Shown: piece by piece, positions 1 through 11,960 of the stretch
Layout: each line of letters begins with the position of its first letter
Position numbering within the stretch: the first letter of the stretch is position 1
Source: Spirometra erinaceieuropaei
Lineage: Eukaryota > Platyhelminthes > Cestoda > Diphyllobothriidea > Diphyllobothriidae
Assembly: GCA_902702965.1 (NCBI GenBank)
Contig: CACRXP010000148.1
Location: 282,346 to 346,345 of the forward strand
Direction of reading: 5' to 3'
DNA: 64,000 nucleotides
The notes under the pieces: generated by a model
Databases searched by the model: none
The model's input: only the letters and a program-made list of their open reading frames with translations
What the model was told of the DNA's origin: nothing
Program-made: the position numbers and the translations under genes

Positions 1-189
1 TTCCGCCGTGCCAGTCTCCTACGACCTCTCACGTCTTCGGTCTTCTTAATTCTGTCTTGATAGCGGGCTCAGGTGGGGAGGAGGGAGTGAGGTAGTCGCT
101 GTGCAAGTCTACTCTCACTATAAACCAATTCACGCGAAAGCCATCACGCCTACTTCAACTTGCTGTGAAGCACATGGTGGAAATCGTCA
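1..189 (+). repeat. Family C interspersed repeat
   Basis: Ends with the shared 3' part gtctactctcactataaacc and aattcacgcgaaagccatca through gaagcacatggtggaaatcg. The 5' half (cttaattctgtcttgatagc, tcaggtggggaggagggagt) matches 10640-10700. Confidence 0.65.
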
Positions 190-774
190 GGCATGACGGT
201 CGAACTGCCGTGTGCGTGCTTTGACTCACTCCTAGTTCCCGCCATCTGGACTCGGACAGACCAATGATGCACTGGAGAGGGTGAAAAACGAGTGAAGTCA
301 ACTCAGATCCAAACCAGCACCTCCACGCCGGACTCATGTACTACATGCCCCTGAGAAAGGTTCTAAGTAACGCCGTACTTAGACCTAGGAAAACTATTGG
401 GGCCCGACTAGAGGAGAGGGGCTGAGGTCGATCCAACTTGGATCAAATAATTAATTTATCCCCAGTAACGAGGGAAACGTTCTTCAAACCCATCGTGGCA
501 TGCTAGCAGTCTTTGCCTTCGGCTGGTTAACACGTTCTTTATCAGGGCTAAGTTCTAGGATACAGTCTACGGATAAAAATAACGAGGAGGGCTTTCAACG
601 TCAGCCTGCGAGACATGCTCGTCTCATAGCGCCTCCTTTGAGCTCAATCTTGAACCCTCGCAGGCAGTCACATGGGCTTCGAACCCGTCCATCGCTTCGC
701 CATTGAGCCAGGGCTAATAATCCAGCAATTGCCATCCCAGTCTTCCTTGTCATTGCTGTTTGACCTTCTCAGTG
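190..774. other. No gene recognised
   Basis: Short low-scoring ORFs only. A truncated tRNA-like head occurs on the minus strand near 660-715 (CTCAATGG followed by GGGTTCGAAGCCC). Confidence 0.5.
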
Positions 775-925
775 ACTGCGACCGGGCCCATCTCTGGTAG
801 TTTTGATTGCGTCTTGCTACGGCGGTCACAGGGGGGAGGTAGCTGCAGTGCAAGTCTGCTTCAACAATAAACAAGCTCACGTGCAAGTTGCCTCCCTCTC
901 CAGGACAGCGACAATTCAAACCATC
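775..925 (+). repeat. Family C interspersed repeat, diverged
   Basis: aggggggaggtagctgcagt, caagtctgcttcaacaataaac and aagctcacgtgcaag follow the family C order. Confidence 0.5.
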
Positions 926-1499
926 CTGTTTTGAACGCTATCATGTGACCTTAAGAGTTGTGGCTAGGTTAAGCAGCCCCGCTGGCAGTTGAGACCCTCA
1001 TCTCGAGCCGGAGTTATTCAGTTTTTTTTGTTTTTCGCATCTACCCGGTCGAACTACGAATTGCAGTTTTTTTGAGTCTCCAGCCATACATGTCTACTGC
1101 ATGTTTGAGATGCCGTAAGATGCTGGCCGTTAGTGAACTGGTGGCTTTATGGGGTCATTGTGCGGCCAGCCAAGGCGTCTGTAGGCCAAAAAAACAATAA
1201 TTAAACTTGTCTCATCCGGCTACAAAAAGTGTACTTGGTTATCTTTGCGATGGTGGCCGGCAAATTGCTGTGCGCGTGAAATCCCTATCATGGCAGTTTT
1301 CGGGTCGGCGGGTCGGAACATTTTTAATCCTTTTGCCTTCCCCACACAAAAGCCGACAATACGTACGAGCCGAGCAACCGCTGAGGAAATGATTACTGCG
1401 GGATAATTTTTTCACGGCCGCAGTGCCAAACAGGGAGGAAACGAAAGCGAAGCTGCTAATAGTTAGTGAATTGTTATGCAATAATAAAAATGCTACCTA
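926..1499. other. No gene recognised
   Basis: No coding or repeat signal identified up to the first fold-back element. Confidence 0.5.
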
Positions 1500-2490
1500 C
1501 AGTAGGTGGGCTAACTCATAAAATTTCAACAGAAATTCCGAAATGCTTTTTCGTTTCGAAAAGATTAATTAAGTGGGTTTGCAAAACTAATCAGTCCGCA
1601 GTATAATTCTATAATAATTCAGTTACCTCAAAATGCCGGCTTTTGAAAGAACTTCTTTCCGGCTGCATGCGAAACTCATGCTCTTTAAAAATTACTAATT
1701 AGCATGCATTTTCCTCATTGACTTTCGATGCCTCTAAGAGTCTAATTATATTTTATGGTAAACATGCATTAAAAATATTCATCCTTCCGATTACTCGGTA
1801 CAAAATTACGTCTTCTTGAAATTTTATACTCGAAGAAAGGGTATTATTCGGTTTTTAAAAAATTTTACAATTCCCGAATACTTTTGAACTCGCTCTGCCG
1901 TCAGACCTGCATTCAGGGTTTCCAAACTATAAGCCATCTATTTTCCGCGTACGGAAAACCACACATTTCTCTACGGTACTAAGAGAAGACCATATGGGGT
2001 TAATAAAAATAAGCAGTGGATTTGATCTATATTGTTAGCTTTGCAAGCCGCATTGGTAAATGCAGAGACATGACGTTTTATGAACGGCCATTTCACGGTA
2101 TGAAGAAGCCTCACATTTAGAAACTTTTTAAAACCGAATTATGTACCTCCTTCGAGTATCAAATTGGAGAAGATGTAGTTTTCTACCGACTGGGCAGAAG
2201 AATGAATGTTTTTATGCATTCTTTCCCTGAACTACAATTGGACATTCAGGGGCATCGAAAATCAATGAGAAAAATGCACGTCAATTAAGTTGTCATTTTT
2301 TCCAGAGGATAATTTTTGCATGCAGCCTGGAAAATAGTTCTTTCGAAAGTCGACATCTGGAGATAACTGAATGATTATAGAATTATGCTGCAGACGGATT
2401 AGTTTTACAAATCTACTTAATTAATTTTTTTCGAAACGAGAGTGCATTTCGAAATTTCAGTTGACATTTCATGAGTTAACCCACCCACTG
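1500..2490. mobile_element. Family A fold-back element, full length (991 bp)
   Basis: Begins CAGTAGGTGGGCTAACTCAT after TA and ends with the inverted counterpart ...AGTTAACCCACCCACTG. Both arms (about 350-400 bp) carry the same blocks in inverted order (…taattcagttac…, …catgcattttcctcattg…, …cgtcttcttgaa…) around a central unique part. No transposase ORF is present. The TA flank is kept only on the left. Confidence 0.85.
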
Positions 2491-3234
2491 CATATATATA
2501 TATATGAAATAAATTGGCGTACAACTTCGAATCGGATTACAATCCTTCCACTGGATCACTCCCGTTTAATCCTGCAGTGCTGTTTATACAAGAATTCAAA
2601 GTAAAGCTCGCCTAACAGAAATTGCTGGAAGTCAGTCAGCTGTATAAAGATATCTTTCGACGAACCCAATTTTGACAAGAATCCCAGTTAAAGGTTATTT
2701 TTAAAAGCTTTCTGTGAGGAGAGTTGTTGCAATATTCGACATACGGTTTTATGACAGATTTCCCTGAATGCAGATTCAATTTAAAAGAAGTGGGAACCAT
2801 GCGCTTAAAAGTTACGACGAATTACTGGCGCTTTGATAAGGGCGAGTACTAGGGAATGTGGTCTGATTGATGAACTGGCGACCTGATTACAAATAAGCCA
2901 CGCTGTGCTTGAGCCTCGGCTACTGGGTCAGCGTGCACACTACTACAAAAAGACGTAAGTAGTAATAAACCCAAGCACATCGCGCAGCTCAAAATCGAAT
3001 ATTCTTCAACACACACCAGGTAAATAATTTTAAAGAGGAATTTTTGCTAAGTTTCCGACGTATAAATTCATCGATTGCTTCTCCGGCTAGCGAAATGAGG
3101 TGACAAAACTTTCAGAAAATCTTGAAGTTCATCACTGCCGTCCAACGCGTCACTGATGAAATGTCCTAATAGTGAACTCGCTTAGAGAACAGTTTGATAG
3201 TCCAGTCATCTTTTTCGTCAGGATGACTCTGTAG
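2491..3234. other. No gene recognised
   Basis: Unique-looking AT-rich sequence with a TA run at its left edge; nothing identified. Confidence 0.5.
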
Positions 3235-4296
3235 ATTCTAGCTAAATCTGCGTGGGCACTGCATGCATGTGTCCAATAGATTTTCGATGCTCTCTTAAAC
3301 TCAAATATACTTTATAGAAACCTCGAACAAAAATATACTTTCTCTCAATCGTTTCATAGAGAATCACGTCCTCTTTATACTCGAGGGAAGGGTATAACTC
3401 ATAAAATGTCAACCGAAATTCCGAAATGCGTTGTCGTTTCGAAAAGAGTAATTAAGTAGAGTTCTAAAACTAATCATCGTACAGCATAATTCTATAATAA
3501 TTCAGTAACCTAAGGATATCGGCTTTCGAACTTCTGTTCGGTTGCATGCAAAAACTACACTCTGTAAAAAATGACTATTTAATTTGCAGGCATTTTTCTC
3601 CTTGGTTTTAGGTAACCTCAAAAACTCAATTATATTTCACGGAACGCATGCGTGAAAATATTCCTTATTTTACTCGTTCGGTTGAATATGAAGTCGTCTT
3701 CCAATTTTGTGCTTGACGGGTATAAGTCGACTTTCAAAACCTTTTCCAAAAAAATTTTGAACGTGACTAACCTTTACACTTTCATTCAGGATTTACAAAC
3801 TACAAGCCTTATATTTTCCGCGTTTGCAAAACCATGCATTTCTCTACGGTATTGGGAGGAGAGCACATAGGCTTATAAAATTTTGCAGTGGATTTGAGCC
3901 ATTTTTTAACTTTACAGGCCACACTGGCAAATGCAGAGACATTTCACTAAAAAAACCTCCCAATTAGCAACTCTTTGAAAGCCGAATTATACCCCTCCTT
4001 AGAGTCTAAAACTGAAGAAGACGTCATGTTATACCAAACGAGCAAAAGAATGAATATTCTTATGCATGTTTTCCATAAAATAGAATTGAATTTTTAAGGG
4101 CATCGAAAACCAATGAGAAAAATGCATGTCAATTCAGTAGTCATTTTTTACAGAGTATAGTTTTCGCATGCAGCCGAATTGTTAGGGAATTATGCTGCAC
4201 GATGACTACTATTACAACCCTACTTAATTAATCTTTGCGAAACGACAACGCATTTCGGAATTTCGGTTGACATTTCATGAGTTAGCCCACCTGCTG
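3235..4296. mobile_element. Family A compound copy with duplicated left arm
   Basis: A partial left-arm fragment (about 3235-3392) abuts a second left arm starting near ACTCATAAAATGTC at 3392. This runs through the centre to a right end ...GCCCACCTGCTG followed by TA (4297-4298). It suggests insertion of one element into another followed by loss. Confidence 0.7.
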
Positions 4297-4298
4297 TA

Positions 4299-4939
4299 TG
4301 TACCTGTCAGTCCCAAATTGTTCCCCAGAAACGTTTTTGCCCGACAGGTGCGGTTTCAGGCGACCTTAAAACGCCCTCGTGCGCAGAGAACGGACACTGG
4401 CGCAAGGCCTAAATCAGCACATTTACCAGGTCTCAGATGCGAAAGCCTGCCTTACCGCCCACGATGAGCATCTTATGGTCTTAGTGTCTGTGATCGTGTG
4501 CTCAACAGATTAAACTGTACACTGGGTAGGTGGGGGGGGGGGGGCTAGTGGTCCTGAAGTCACTTCTCCCCGCACGCCGCGTGCTGCAGACTGGGACCTA
4601 GTGAACGTACAAGAAACTATCCCAATCAGAAGGGCAGTACCTTTCTTGCCGAGACTTAAACTTGACACTGTACCAATGCATAGTCCTCAGAAGGCGCGGC
4701 GACTCATGAGGTCCTGGGTAAACCCTTTGAGAGGACTCTCACTTAAAAATAAATACAGAGGGGAGATGCCTGCACGGACTAGTGAGGGGAGTAGGTCCAG
4801 ATGAATGCATGCGCGGCGACGGGCTGGAACCTAAAAAGGAATCTGTCCAACCGCCTACGCTAAGTCAGCTCTCCCTCGCCAGGAATGAAGTACATAAAAA
4901 AGGCGCACGGAACTAGGACGGCCCTTCTAGCTGGTTGAC
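4299..4939. other. No gene recognised
   Basis: Contains a poly-G tract near 4531-4543. Small ORFs have no family signature. Confidence 0.5.
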
Positions 4940-5160
4940 ATGAGCTGGCGACGGTTAATAAGCCAGAAGTGGACATTCCAGTCTCCCTTATCTTTGTCGG
5001 TAGTTATTCCGCCTTTGTTACTGCCTATATAATGCACCGCTGTGCGGCCTCTGGTTGGGCTCTTGAGAGGGCCTGCAATGCACAATGGACGAATGGGTTC
5101 GGAAAAACGACCACTGAGAGCCACTCTACCACTGTAGATTCCCGATCGAAACCGACGGGA
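4940..5160 (+). repeat. Family D short interspersed repeat, body only
   Basis: Shares gctggcgac..ttaataagccag, cattccagtctccctt and tttgtcggt with the 5165 and 11245 copies. It continues into the region seen again at 11345-11480. Confidence 0.6.
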
Positions 5161-5164
5161 CAAA

Positions 5165-5352
5165 GAGCCCTTGGTTCAATGGTTAGAGGCGTTGGCCTTC
5201 TAGCTAACAGGTCGCGGGATCGATCTCAAAGTGTTCCACACTTCAGGGTTGGCTATGGCTGGCTGACGACGACTAATAGGCCAGAAATGACCATTCCAGT
5301 CTCCCTTCTCTTTGTCGGTAATAAAACTGCCTGTTTATATATATATATAGAT
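5165..5352 (+). mobile_element. Family D SINE with tRNA-like head and TA tail
   Basis: The A-box-like TGGTTCAATGG (5172-5182) and B-box-like GGGATCGATCTC (about 5216-5227) suggest a tRNA-derived RNA polymerase III promoter. The body runs gtgttccacacttcagggtt to ctctttgtcggtaat and ends in a TA-repeat tail (5335-5349). Confidence 0.6.
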
Positions 5353-7107
5353 ATTGGAATTAAATTTCATCCGATGTCCGTTTTTCAGTATCTATGCACT
5401 TCATAGAAAGCTTGTTAAGGTACTAACACGCCAGGCGCAAGCAACTGTCCCGCAGTCACTACTGATCATCAGTCTTATGCGCCCTGTAAACTCATCAAAG
5501 GAGTAGGCTTGTAAAACTCACTTGTTGTGGTTGGAGTATACAATTACTGGTCGCTCTGCGAATGCCTGCGAGGCCTGTAGATTTAGCCCCAAGGCCCAAC
5601 GGGACAGGCATGCCCCCTAACCTCGTCAGTGAACACCCATCCTGCGACATATATATATTTGTATATAGGAGCCTGCCGAAAGCGCGGAAAGACTATGGTC
5701 GCTGTTGACTTCAGCAAGCCAATGCATGTGGGCAGTCAAAGCAACATTCTGAAGGCATGTGGTTTTGATAGGGTTTATAGGAGCAAAGCAGGTCACCGAG
5801 GGACTGAGTTGCTTTCCCAGTGATTTACGGTACAGTCTCTGGTAGCAGGGCAGCAGGCGCGGCACTGGGATAGCGGAAGTCCGGAGGCCGTGTCTCCGAT
5901 TACCACCCACAGGTACCAGCCTGCCCACCACCCAGGCTGTCCGCCTGGATGCCTGGGGACATTCATATTACTCACCCCCGATTGAGTCCACCCAAGACGT
6001 GAGTGTCTGTGTGTGTGCTGTCAGAGTTAATGTAGCATCCCACAGAGACCACCACTGCGAGCGCTACTGATGCTATGCAACCACCACCGCCAGTACTACC
6101 ACCACCATCACCACCATACCCACCTGATTCGGCAAGCCGGATAGTGAAAAACCACACAAGAAAAGTCTCATGACAGAAAACGTGACGTGCATGTGGGCTA
6201 TTTCTGCAGCCGTCTTCCGGTAAGAAATGTGGGCATGATCGCGGTTTAGTTAATCGCGGTTCTGCCCGACAACTCTCTCCCTCCCCCCGCGACTGAATAG
6301 TAGTCAAGGGACAGGGGAAATGTGGGCGAAGGAGGAAGGAGGCGGAGGAGTAGGCGAGAAACATAAAGGGAAAATCTTAGTAGGTGTTTGCGTGGACGAC
6401 ACAAACTACACTTGTGAATGAGAACTTCTGCGCAAATTTGTGTTTATAACTGAGGTCTCTTAGCCCTTTCCTAGAGAGGCGCTAACGTTGCGTTGGAAAG
6501 TCTTGTCGACAGAGTGGGCGGCAGGGTTTTTCTGGGACCTCTCCATTGGGCTCCGAGATGCTCCAATGGCTGCGCTGCCGTATTCATACAAGTCCATCTC
6601 CTAGACAGGCAGAGCGAAACCGCAGGACGGATGAAAGTTTTGAGGGGATGCAGTGAGAAGGCACTTTAGGGACGGATGTTTCCAGAAGGGAGGGGGGGTG
6701 TGGGAGAGGCAATGCGGCTCACATACACGATCGAGGCGTCAGAGTGGAGGCGGACGTAGCTCTGCGACATATGTCCCTGATCATTTCACTCTTGTTGCCT
6801 GAACCCGTCACACACACACACACGCACCCACATCCATCTGCTGAAGACTGATGTGCGGGACCGGCAGGATTGCGCCAGACGAGTGACGGCTGCGCGACGC
6901 GACACGACAGCGATGATGACAACAAGGTTGATTATGCGCGTTGCAGCAGCAGCAGCGACGTCCTCAGCCAGTTTCTCGCTCCTCATGGAAACCGAAGTTG
7001 TCAAGTTCGGGACTGGGGGAGGGGGCGAGGCATGAGTTTTGGAAGGGACTCATTGGGGGGGGGGGGGGTGGCGAGAGATGAAGTAGGGTTTCCCTGTTGA
7101 AGCTGTG

Positions 7108-7140
<33 letters not shown>

Positions 7141-7713
7141 GCGACAGAGGCACTAAGGGCCCCCTGTGGGTGTTTGACAAGTGAACTATCCGACCTGTCA
7201 CCTGTCGCAGATCCGATGATTGTCAATACAAACACGTCTGGTTGGCCCGCGCATCCGCAGCGCAGCAGCTGCCACAGCGCCTCGAGTTGCTATCACCAGA
7301 ACGCGCACACATAGGATGGTCTTCCGCACACGCGAGTCAGTCGACTGTCACTCTGGACTCCTCCCCCCCTCCCCAGCTTCCCAGAAATCCCCCCCTGTTG
7401 AGATGCTAATGCTTTTTTAGAACAAACATTTGAACCATCTCCGTCAGCCTCAGCAGCCTTGTCAGCATTAGCAACAGTACCGCTGTTGGCATAAGGACAT
7501 CTTATGGCAGTAGCAGATGAAGTGGTGGTGGTGGTCGTGATGGTGGTGGTGGTGATGGTAATGGTGACTGTATAAATAGTAGTAGTAGGGGTAGAAACAG
7601 TAATGTTTTTGTGAAAATTCTGGTCAAATGTTTGTTGTGGACAGCGATTGTGGTGGTAAGCCTAGGTGCTGGTCCGGTCGTGACAGCCGTCAGCGCCCTG
7701 CGGGCTTTTTGGC
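5353..7713. other. No gene recognised; low-complexity GC-rich sequence
   Basis: From about 6050 to 7400 there are CCA/ACC triplets, CA and GGC repeats and G runs. The ORFs seen are low-complexity and unsupported on either strand. Confidence 0.5.
7104..7142 (+). repeat. GGC triplet microsatellite
   Basis: About eleven tandem gcg/ggc triplets. A run of G (about 7055-7067) precedes it. Confidence 0.9.
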
Positions 7714-7715
7714 TA

Positions 7716-9051
7716 CAGTAGGTGGGCTAATTCATGAAATGTCAACCGAAACGCATTTTAGGGTGCGAAAAGATTAATTAAGAAGGCTTGCAAAATGAAT
7801 CATCGCACAGCATAATTCTATAATAATTCAGTTACCTCAGCATGCAGGCGTTCGAACGAACTTCCTTTCGGCTGCATACAAAAACTATACTCTGTAAAAA
7901 TGACTACTTAAGTAGCACACATCTTTCTCACTGATTTTCGATGTCACTAAATGTCCAATTATATTTCATGGAATACATGCGTAAAAAATTCATTCTTCCA
8001 CTCATTCGGTGGAAAATTACGTCTTCTTCCAGCTTTATACTCGAAAAACGCGGGAATACAGTAGGAGGGCTAATTCATGAAATGTCAACCGTAACTCCGA
8101 AATGCATTTTCGGGTGCGAAAAGTTTAATTAAGTAGGGTTGCAAAATGAATCGTCGCACAGCATACTTCAATAATAATTCAGTTACCACAAAATGCCGGC
8201 TTTCTAATAAAATTCTTTCCGGTCGAATGCGAAAACTATACTCTGTAAAAATGACTACTTACTTGGCATGTATTTTTATCCCCAATTTTTGATGTCCTTA
8301 AATATTCAATTATATTCCATGGAATTCATGCGTAAACATACTCATTATTTTGCTCATTTGGTAGAAAGTGACGACATCTTCCAATTTTATGCTCGACGGA
8401 AGGGTATAATTCGGTTCCTAAAAACTTTTTTCAATTTCCGAATAATTTTTAACTCGGCCTGCCGTTACACTTGCATTCAGGGTTTCCAAGCTACAAGCCG
8501 TATATTTTCCACGCACTAAAATGCATGCATTTCTCTACGGTATCAACAGGAGATTTAATAGGGTTCATAAAATTTAGTAGTAGATTTGAGCGACAATGTT
8601 AACTTTACAGACCACACTGGTAAACTCATAGACACGGCGTTTTATGGGCGGGCATTTCACGGTATTAACAATCTCACAATCAGAAACCTTTTACAATCGA
8701 ATCATACCTTTCATTTTAGTAAAAAACTAAAGGAAGACGCAATTTCCTGCGGAATGAGTAAACGAATGAATATTTCTATGCATGTTTTCCGTGAAATATA
8801 ATTGAATTTTTAAGGACATCAACAATTAAAGAGAAAAATACATGCTACTTTTCTAGTCATTTTTGCAAACTTTCGTTTTTGCATGTGGCCGAAAAGAAGT
8901 TCGTTCAAAAGCCAGCATCCTGGGGTAACTGAATTATTATAGAATTGTGCTGGCCGATGATTTGTTTTACAACCCTGCTTAATCAATCTTTTTGAAACGA
9001 AAATGCCTTTCGGAATTTCGGTCGACATTTCGAGAGTTAGCCCACCTTCTG
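7716..9051. mobile_element. Family A compound copy: partial element plus nested full element
   Basis: The outer left end CAGTAGGTGGGCTAATTCAT lies at 7716 (TA before it). A second complete element starts at 8059 (CAGTAGGAGGGCTAATTCAT, TA before it) and ends at 9051 (…CCCACCTTCTG, TA after it). The inner copy is 993 bp, the family length. Confidence 0.8.
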
Positions 9052-9054
9052 TAT

Positions 9055-9187
9055 GTCTCGACACTGGGCCCAGGGGAAATAAATACGGGCAGATGCTGCT
9101 CAAGTCTACTCTCACCATAAACTAATTCACGAACAAGTCACCGTGCTTGCCTCACTTTGCTGAGAAGCACACGGTGGACCTCGTTGT
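9055..9187 (+). repeat. Family C interspersed repeat
   Basis: caagtctactctcaccataaac and taattcacgaacaagtcacc through agcacacggtggacctcg. It follows directly on the family A element that ends at 9051. Confidence 0.65.
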
Positions 9188-9699
9188 TTGCGACGATCAA
9201 ACTGTCAGTGACAGCAGTGTTAACTATGTCGATGGATGCAGAAATAGTAGTAGATGTTGGAATAAGGTCGTAACAGTCAACCTTTTAGTAGAATTATTGT
9301 CGGTGAGACTTGATATGGTGCTAGCTGTAATGACAAGAGTAATATTAATAGGGCTACTGACACATCTAATAGTAGTTATACAACTACCCACTATTGGCAT
9401 CACCATGCAAGAGTAGTGTTGGACTGAAGGATACGGTTAGGCCTTACAGTCAGGGTTTCCGTAAGCTTGGTGTTGGGCTAGACTATGCTATCAGACTGTG
9501 CTGTCAACGTCGCCTTTTAGGGGTTTTGTTTGTGAACGTCTGGAATCCCAAGTAATCTAATCAACCGTACGGCGGCAATGTTAGCCGTAGTTAAGTCGGT
9601 TTGTTAAGGGAGTGAGGCTTTCGCCCTTGAGCTCCCTATTCATATCGATAAAAAGAAGTAGAGTCAATAGTTACATCAGCAAATGCGAAAATTCAAAAG
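9188..9699. other. No gene recognised
   Basis: A stretch rich in tag/ata-type units (9240-9410) gives overlapping ORFs on both strands; no family signature. Confidence 0.45.
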
Positions 9700-10407
9700 T
9701 TAGCGGTAAGTGTGAGCCAGGCGCAAGCTGCCGCCGCTGAAACAATCGTGATTATATGTACAGTAGTTTCTCAGCAAATGAGTATTTAATCTACACTTGA
9801 AGGACTCGACAGGTTCGGAAAAAACCACCGCATCAGGGAGTCCGCTCCATGCCCCAGTGACCCTGTGAGAGAAGGCGTTCCGTCGGACGTCCGAATGAGC
9901 CAGCTTTCTCTGCAGTTTAAAGGGATGACCACGCAGACGGTCAGTCCCGGCCAATTTGAAGAATTCATCAAAGTTTAGGGCCCACTCGCAGCCTCTGACA
10001 ATCCAGTAGGTTTAAATGAGATCGCCGTGCAGTTGCCTGTAATTGAGAGAAAACTGATTTAGTTCGGTCAGCCTGGTTTCGTAAGGCAGATGATTAACAT
10101 TCTTGACCAGCTTCGCAGTCATCGCCTGTACTCTTTCCAGTCGTTGATAATCTTTCTTCAACTACGGTCGCCAGGCCCGAACTGCATACTCTAAGTGAGA
10201 CCGGACGAATGCCCCATAGGTTTTTCCGAACAGCTCTTTATCGATCTCCACAAATCCTCGCCTCAGCGCAAATAACCCCCGCATCGCACTTTTGGCTTCC
10301 CTTTGACACTGTGATGATGGTTTCAGCGAGGAGGTCATGAGGACGCCGAGGCCTTTCTGTTCCACAACATTTGAAAGAGGCTGACCACCCAGGACGTATT
10401 ACTTGCG
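9700..10407 (-). pseudogene. Non-LTR retrotransposon (LINE) reverse transcriptase C-terminal end
   Basis: A single minus-strand frame runs about 236 codons with only two or three stops: VLGG, EQKGLGVLMTSSLKPSSQCQ, KELFGKTYGAFVRSHLEYAV, AWRP(stop)LKKDYQRLERVQ, then LRGHPFKLQRKLAHSDVRRN and AFSHRVTGAWSGLPDAVV. The LGV, HLEYA..AWRP..K..(I/Y)..LE.VQ and FS.RV...W..LP pattern is the end of CR1/Jockey-like LINE reverse transcriptases. No frameshift, so it is fairly young; 5'-truncated. Confidence 0.85.
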
Positions 10408-10587
10408 ATCCGCGTGCCCCTATGACTGTCCGCGCGGGGTAGATACGTTGAATGCACGCGGGAGCTGGATCGGAGTCCAGTAGGCGTTATTTGGAATGCA
10501 CATCCATAACAGCTGTCATGATTGGGGGTGTGGTGGCATGACCAGATGCAGGCTCAAACCGCACCAACTGTGTAAAATCTTGGTGAG

Positions 10588-10801
10588 GTGTGATGGCGGG
10601 GCGCCTAGGTGTGGTTTTTTGCCGCGCCAGTCACCTGCGTCCTTTCCCACCTCCCGTCTGCTTGATTCTGTCTAGAGAGCTGGCCCAGGTGGGAGATGAG
10701 TGAGTGCGTTTGATGCTTCGAAAGTCTACTAGTACTATAATTCAGGCGAAAGTCACCGTCCCTGCACTACCTTGTTGTGGAGCACACGGTGGACATCATC
10801 G
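10588..10801 (+). repeat. Family C interspersed repeat, longest plus-strand copy
   Basis: Runs from gtgatggcggggcgcctagg through tctgcttgattctgtctaga to gagcacacggtggacatcat. Confidence 0.65.
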
Positions 10802-11244
10802 AAATCTACGGCCGAAATTTCGATGACCGGACCCACCCCCCACCCTAATTGCGTTATAGACTGGCGCAACTCGGTGAAGGCACTGATGCCAAAAGCAAAA
10901 ATATAAGGGAAGAAATGGAGTTCGCCTCAGCCAGCCTGTCAGGTGTAGTTTGAAAACACCGCGTTTGTCCCTTTTTCGAGCCAACCAGCCTTCGCTGTAT
11001 ATCAGCATCCCTTTCAGACTGACTGCCGTCTCTTCCATAGATTAGCAGATGGTATGCAAATTATGCGTATTTCTCAGGAGGGATGTATAATGAGCCCACA
11101 TTTGCTTAAAAATATAGTCTGTTGCCTTTTAAGGAAAAAGCTGAGGCAAACTTTAAGCATAGGATCGGGGAAAGAAAATGCAGTAGGGGTCTCTTACGTT
11201 GTCCTGGTGCTAACTGTAAGCGCAAAATGAGCATTGCATCGAGC

Positions 11245-11480
11245 CTCGGGTGTTCCACACTTCAGGGTTGGGTGTGACTGGCTGACGACAGCTAATAAGC
11301 CGGAAATGGCCATTCCAGTCTCCCTTGTCTTTGTCGGGAATGCCGTTCTGCCTTTATCATGCGCCACTGTGCGGCAGCTGGTTGGACTCGAGAGAGAGAG
11401 AGAGAGAGAGAGAGTCCGTAAGGCACAATGGGACGGGTGAGTTCCGTAAAAACGATCGATGAGCGCCCCCTATCATTGCA
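11245..11480 (+). repeat. Family D short interspersed repeat with internal GA microsatellite
   Basis: Body gtgttccacacttcagggtt followed by ctgacgacagctaataagcc and cattccagtctcccttgtct. A GA run (11391-11413) sits where the 4940 copy has only gctcttgagagggcc, so the microsatellite arose inside the repeat. Confidence 0.6.
11391..11413 (+). repeat. GA dinucleotide microsatellite
   Basis: About eleven tandem ga units inside a family D repeat. Confidence 0.9.
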
Positions 11481-11562
11481 CGTAAAATAAGTCGAAGAAG
11501 GATACCGAAATCATTAGTGGGAAAGTAGTCGATGCTAAAACAGGAAAAAGCAACCTTATGTT

Positions 11563-11960
11563 TCGGTTTAGGGATAGGGTTAGTCTTTGGGTTTGTATTA
11601 GTCTAAGCCTATGAGGTGGGTTTGGGGCTAGGGTTTGCGTTTGTGTTAAGGGTTCCGGTTAAGATTAGGGTTTGGATTGCGATTTAGGTTTATGTGTAGT
11701 GTTGAGGTGGAGGTCAGAGTTAGTGTCAGAGTTAGGGCAGGTTACGTTTAAGGTTAGGGTTGGGATTGTGGTTAAGTTTAGAGTTTGGCTTAGGGTAAAG
11801 GTCGGGGTTAAGGTTAGACCTAGGTTTAGGGCTAGGGTTTGTGGTAGATTTAGGATTAGGTTTAGTGTTAAGTCTAGGGTTTGCGCTAGGTTTGTAATGA
11901 TGTTAAGGATTAAGTTTACTTTTGAGGTTACGGTTGGGTTTACCGTTATGCTTGGGGTAT
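11563..11960 (+). repeat. Interstitial telomere-like array, degenerate TTAGGG type
   Basis: About 400 bp of ttagggtt, tagggttt, gttagggc and similar hexamer-like units with no fixed register. ORFs across it are rich in V/R/F and are artefacts of the repeat. Confidence 0.75.

Noticed and set aside
4969..5406. 145-codon plus-strand ORF
   Set aside because: Coincides with two family D repeats and their TA tail.
1500..9051. CRISPR-like or satellite array
   Set aside because: The recurring blocks are inverted arms of dispersed fold-back elements, not regularly spaced direct repeats.
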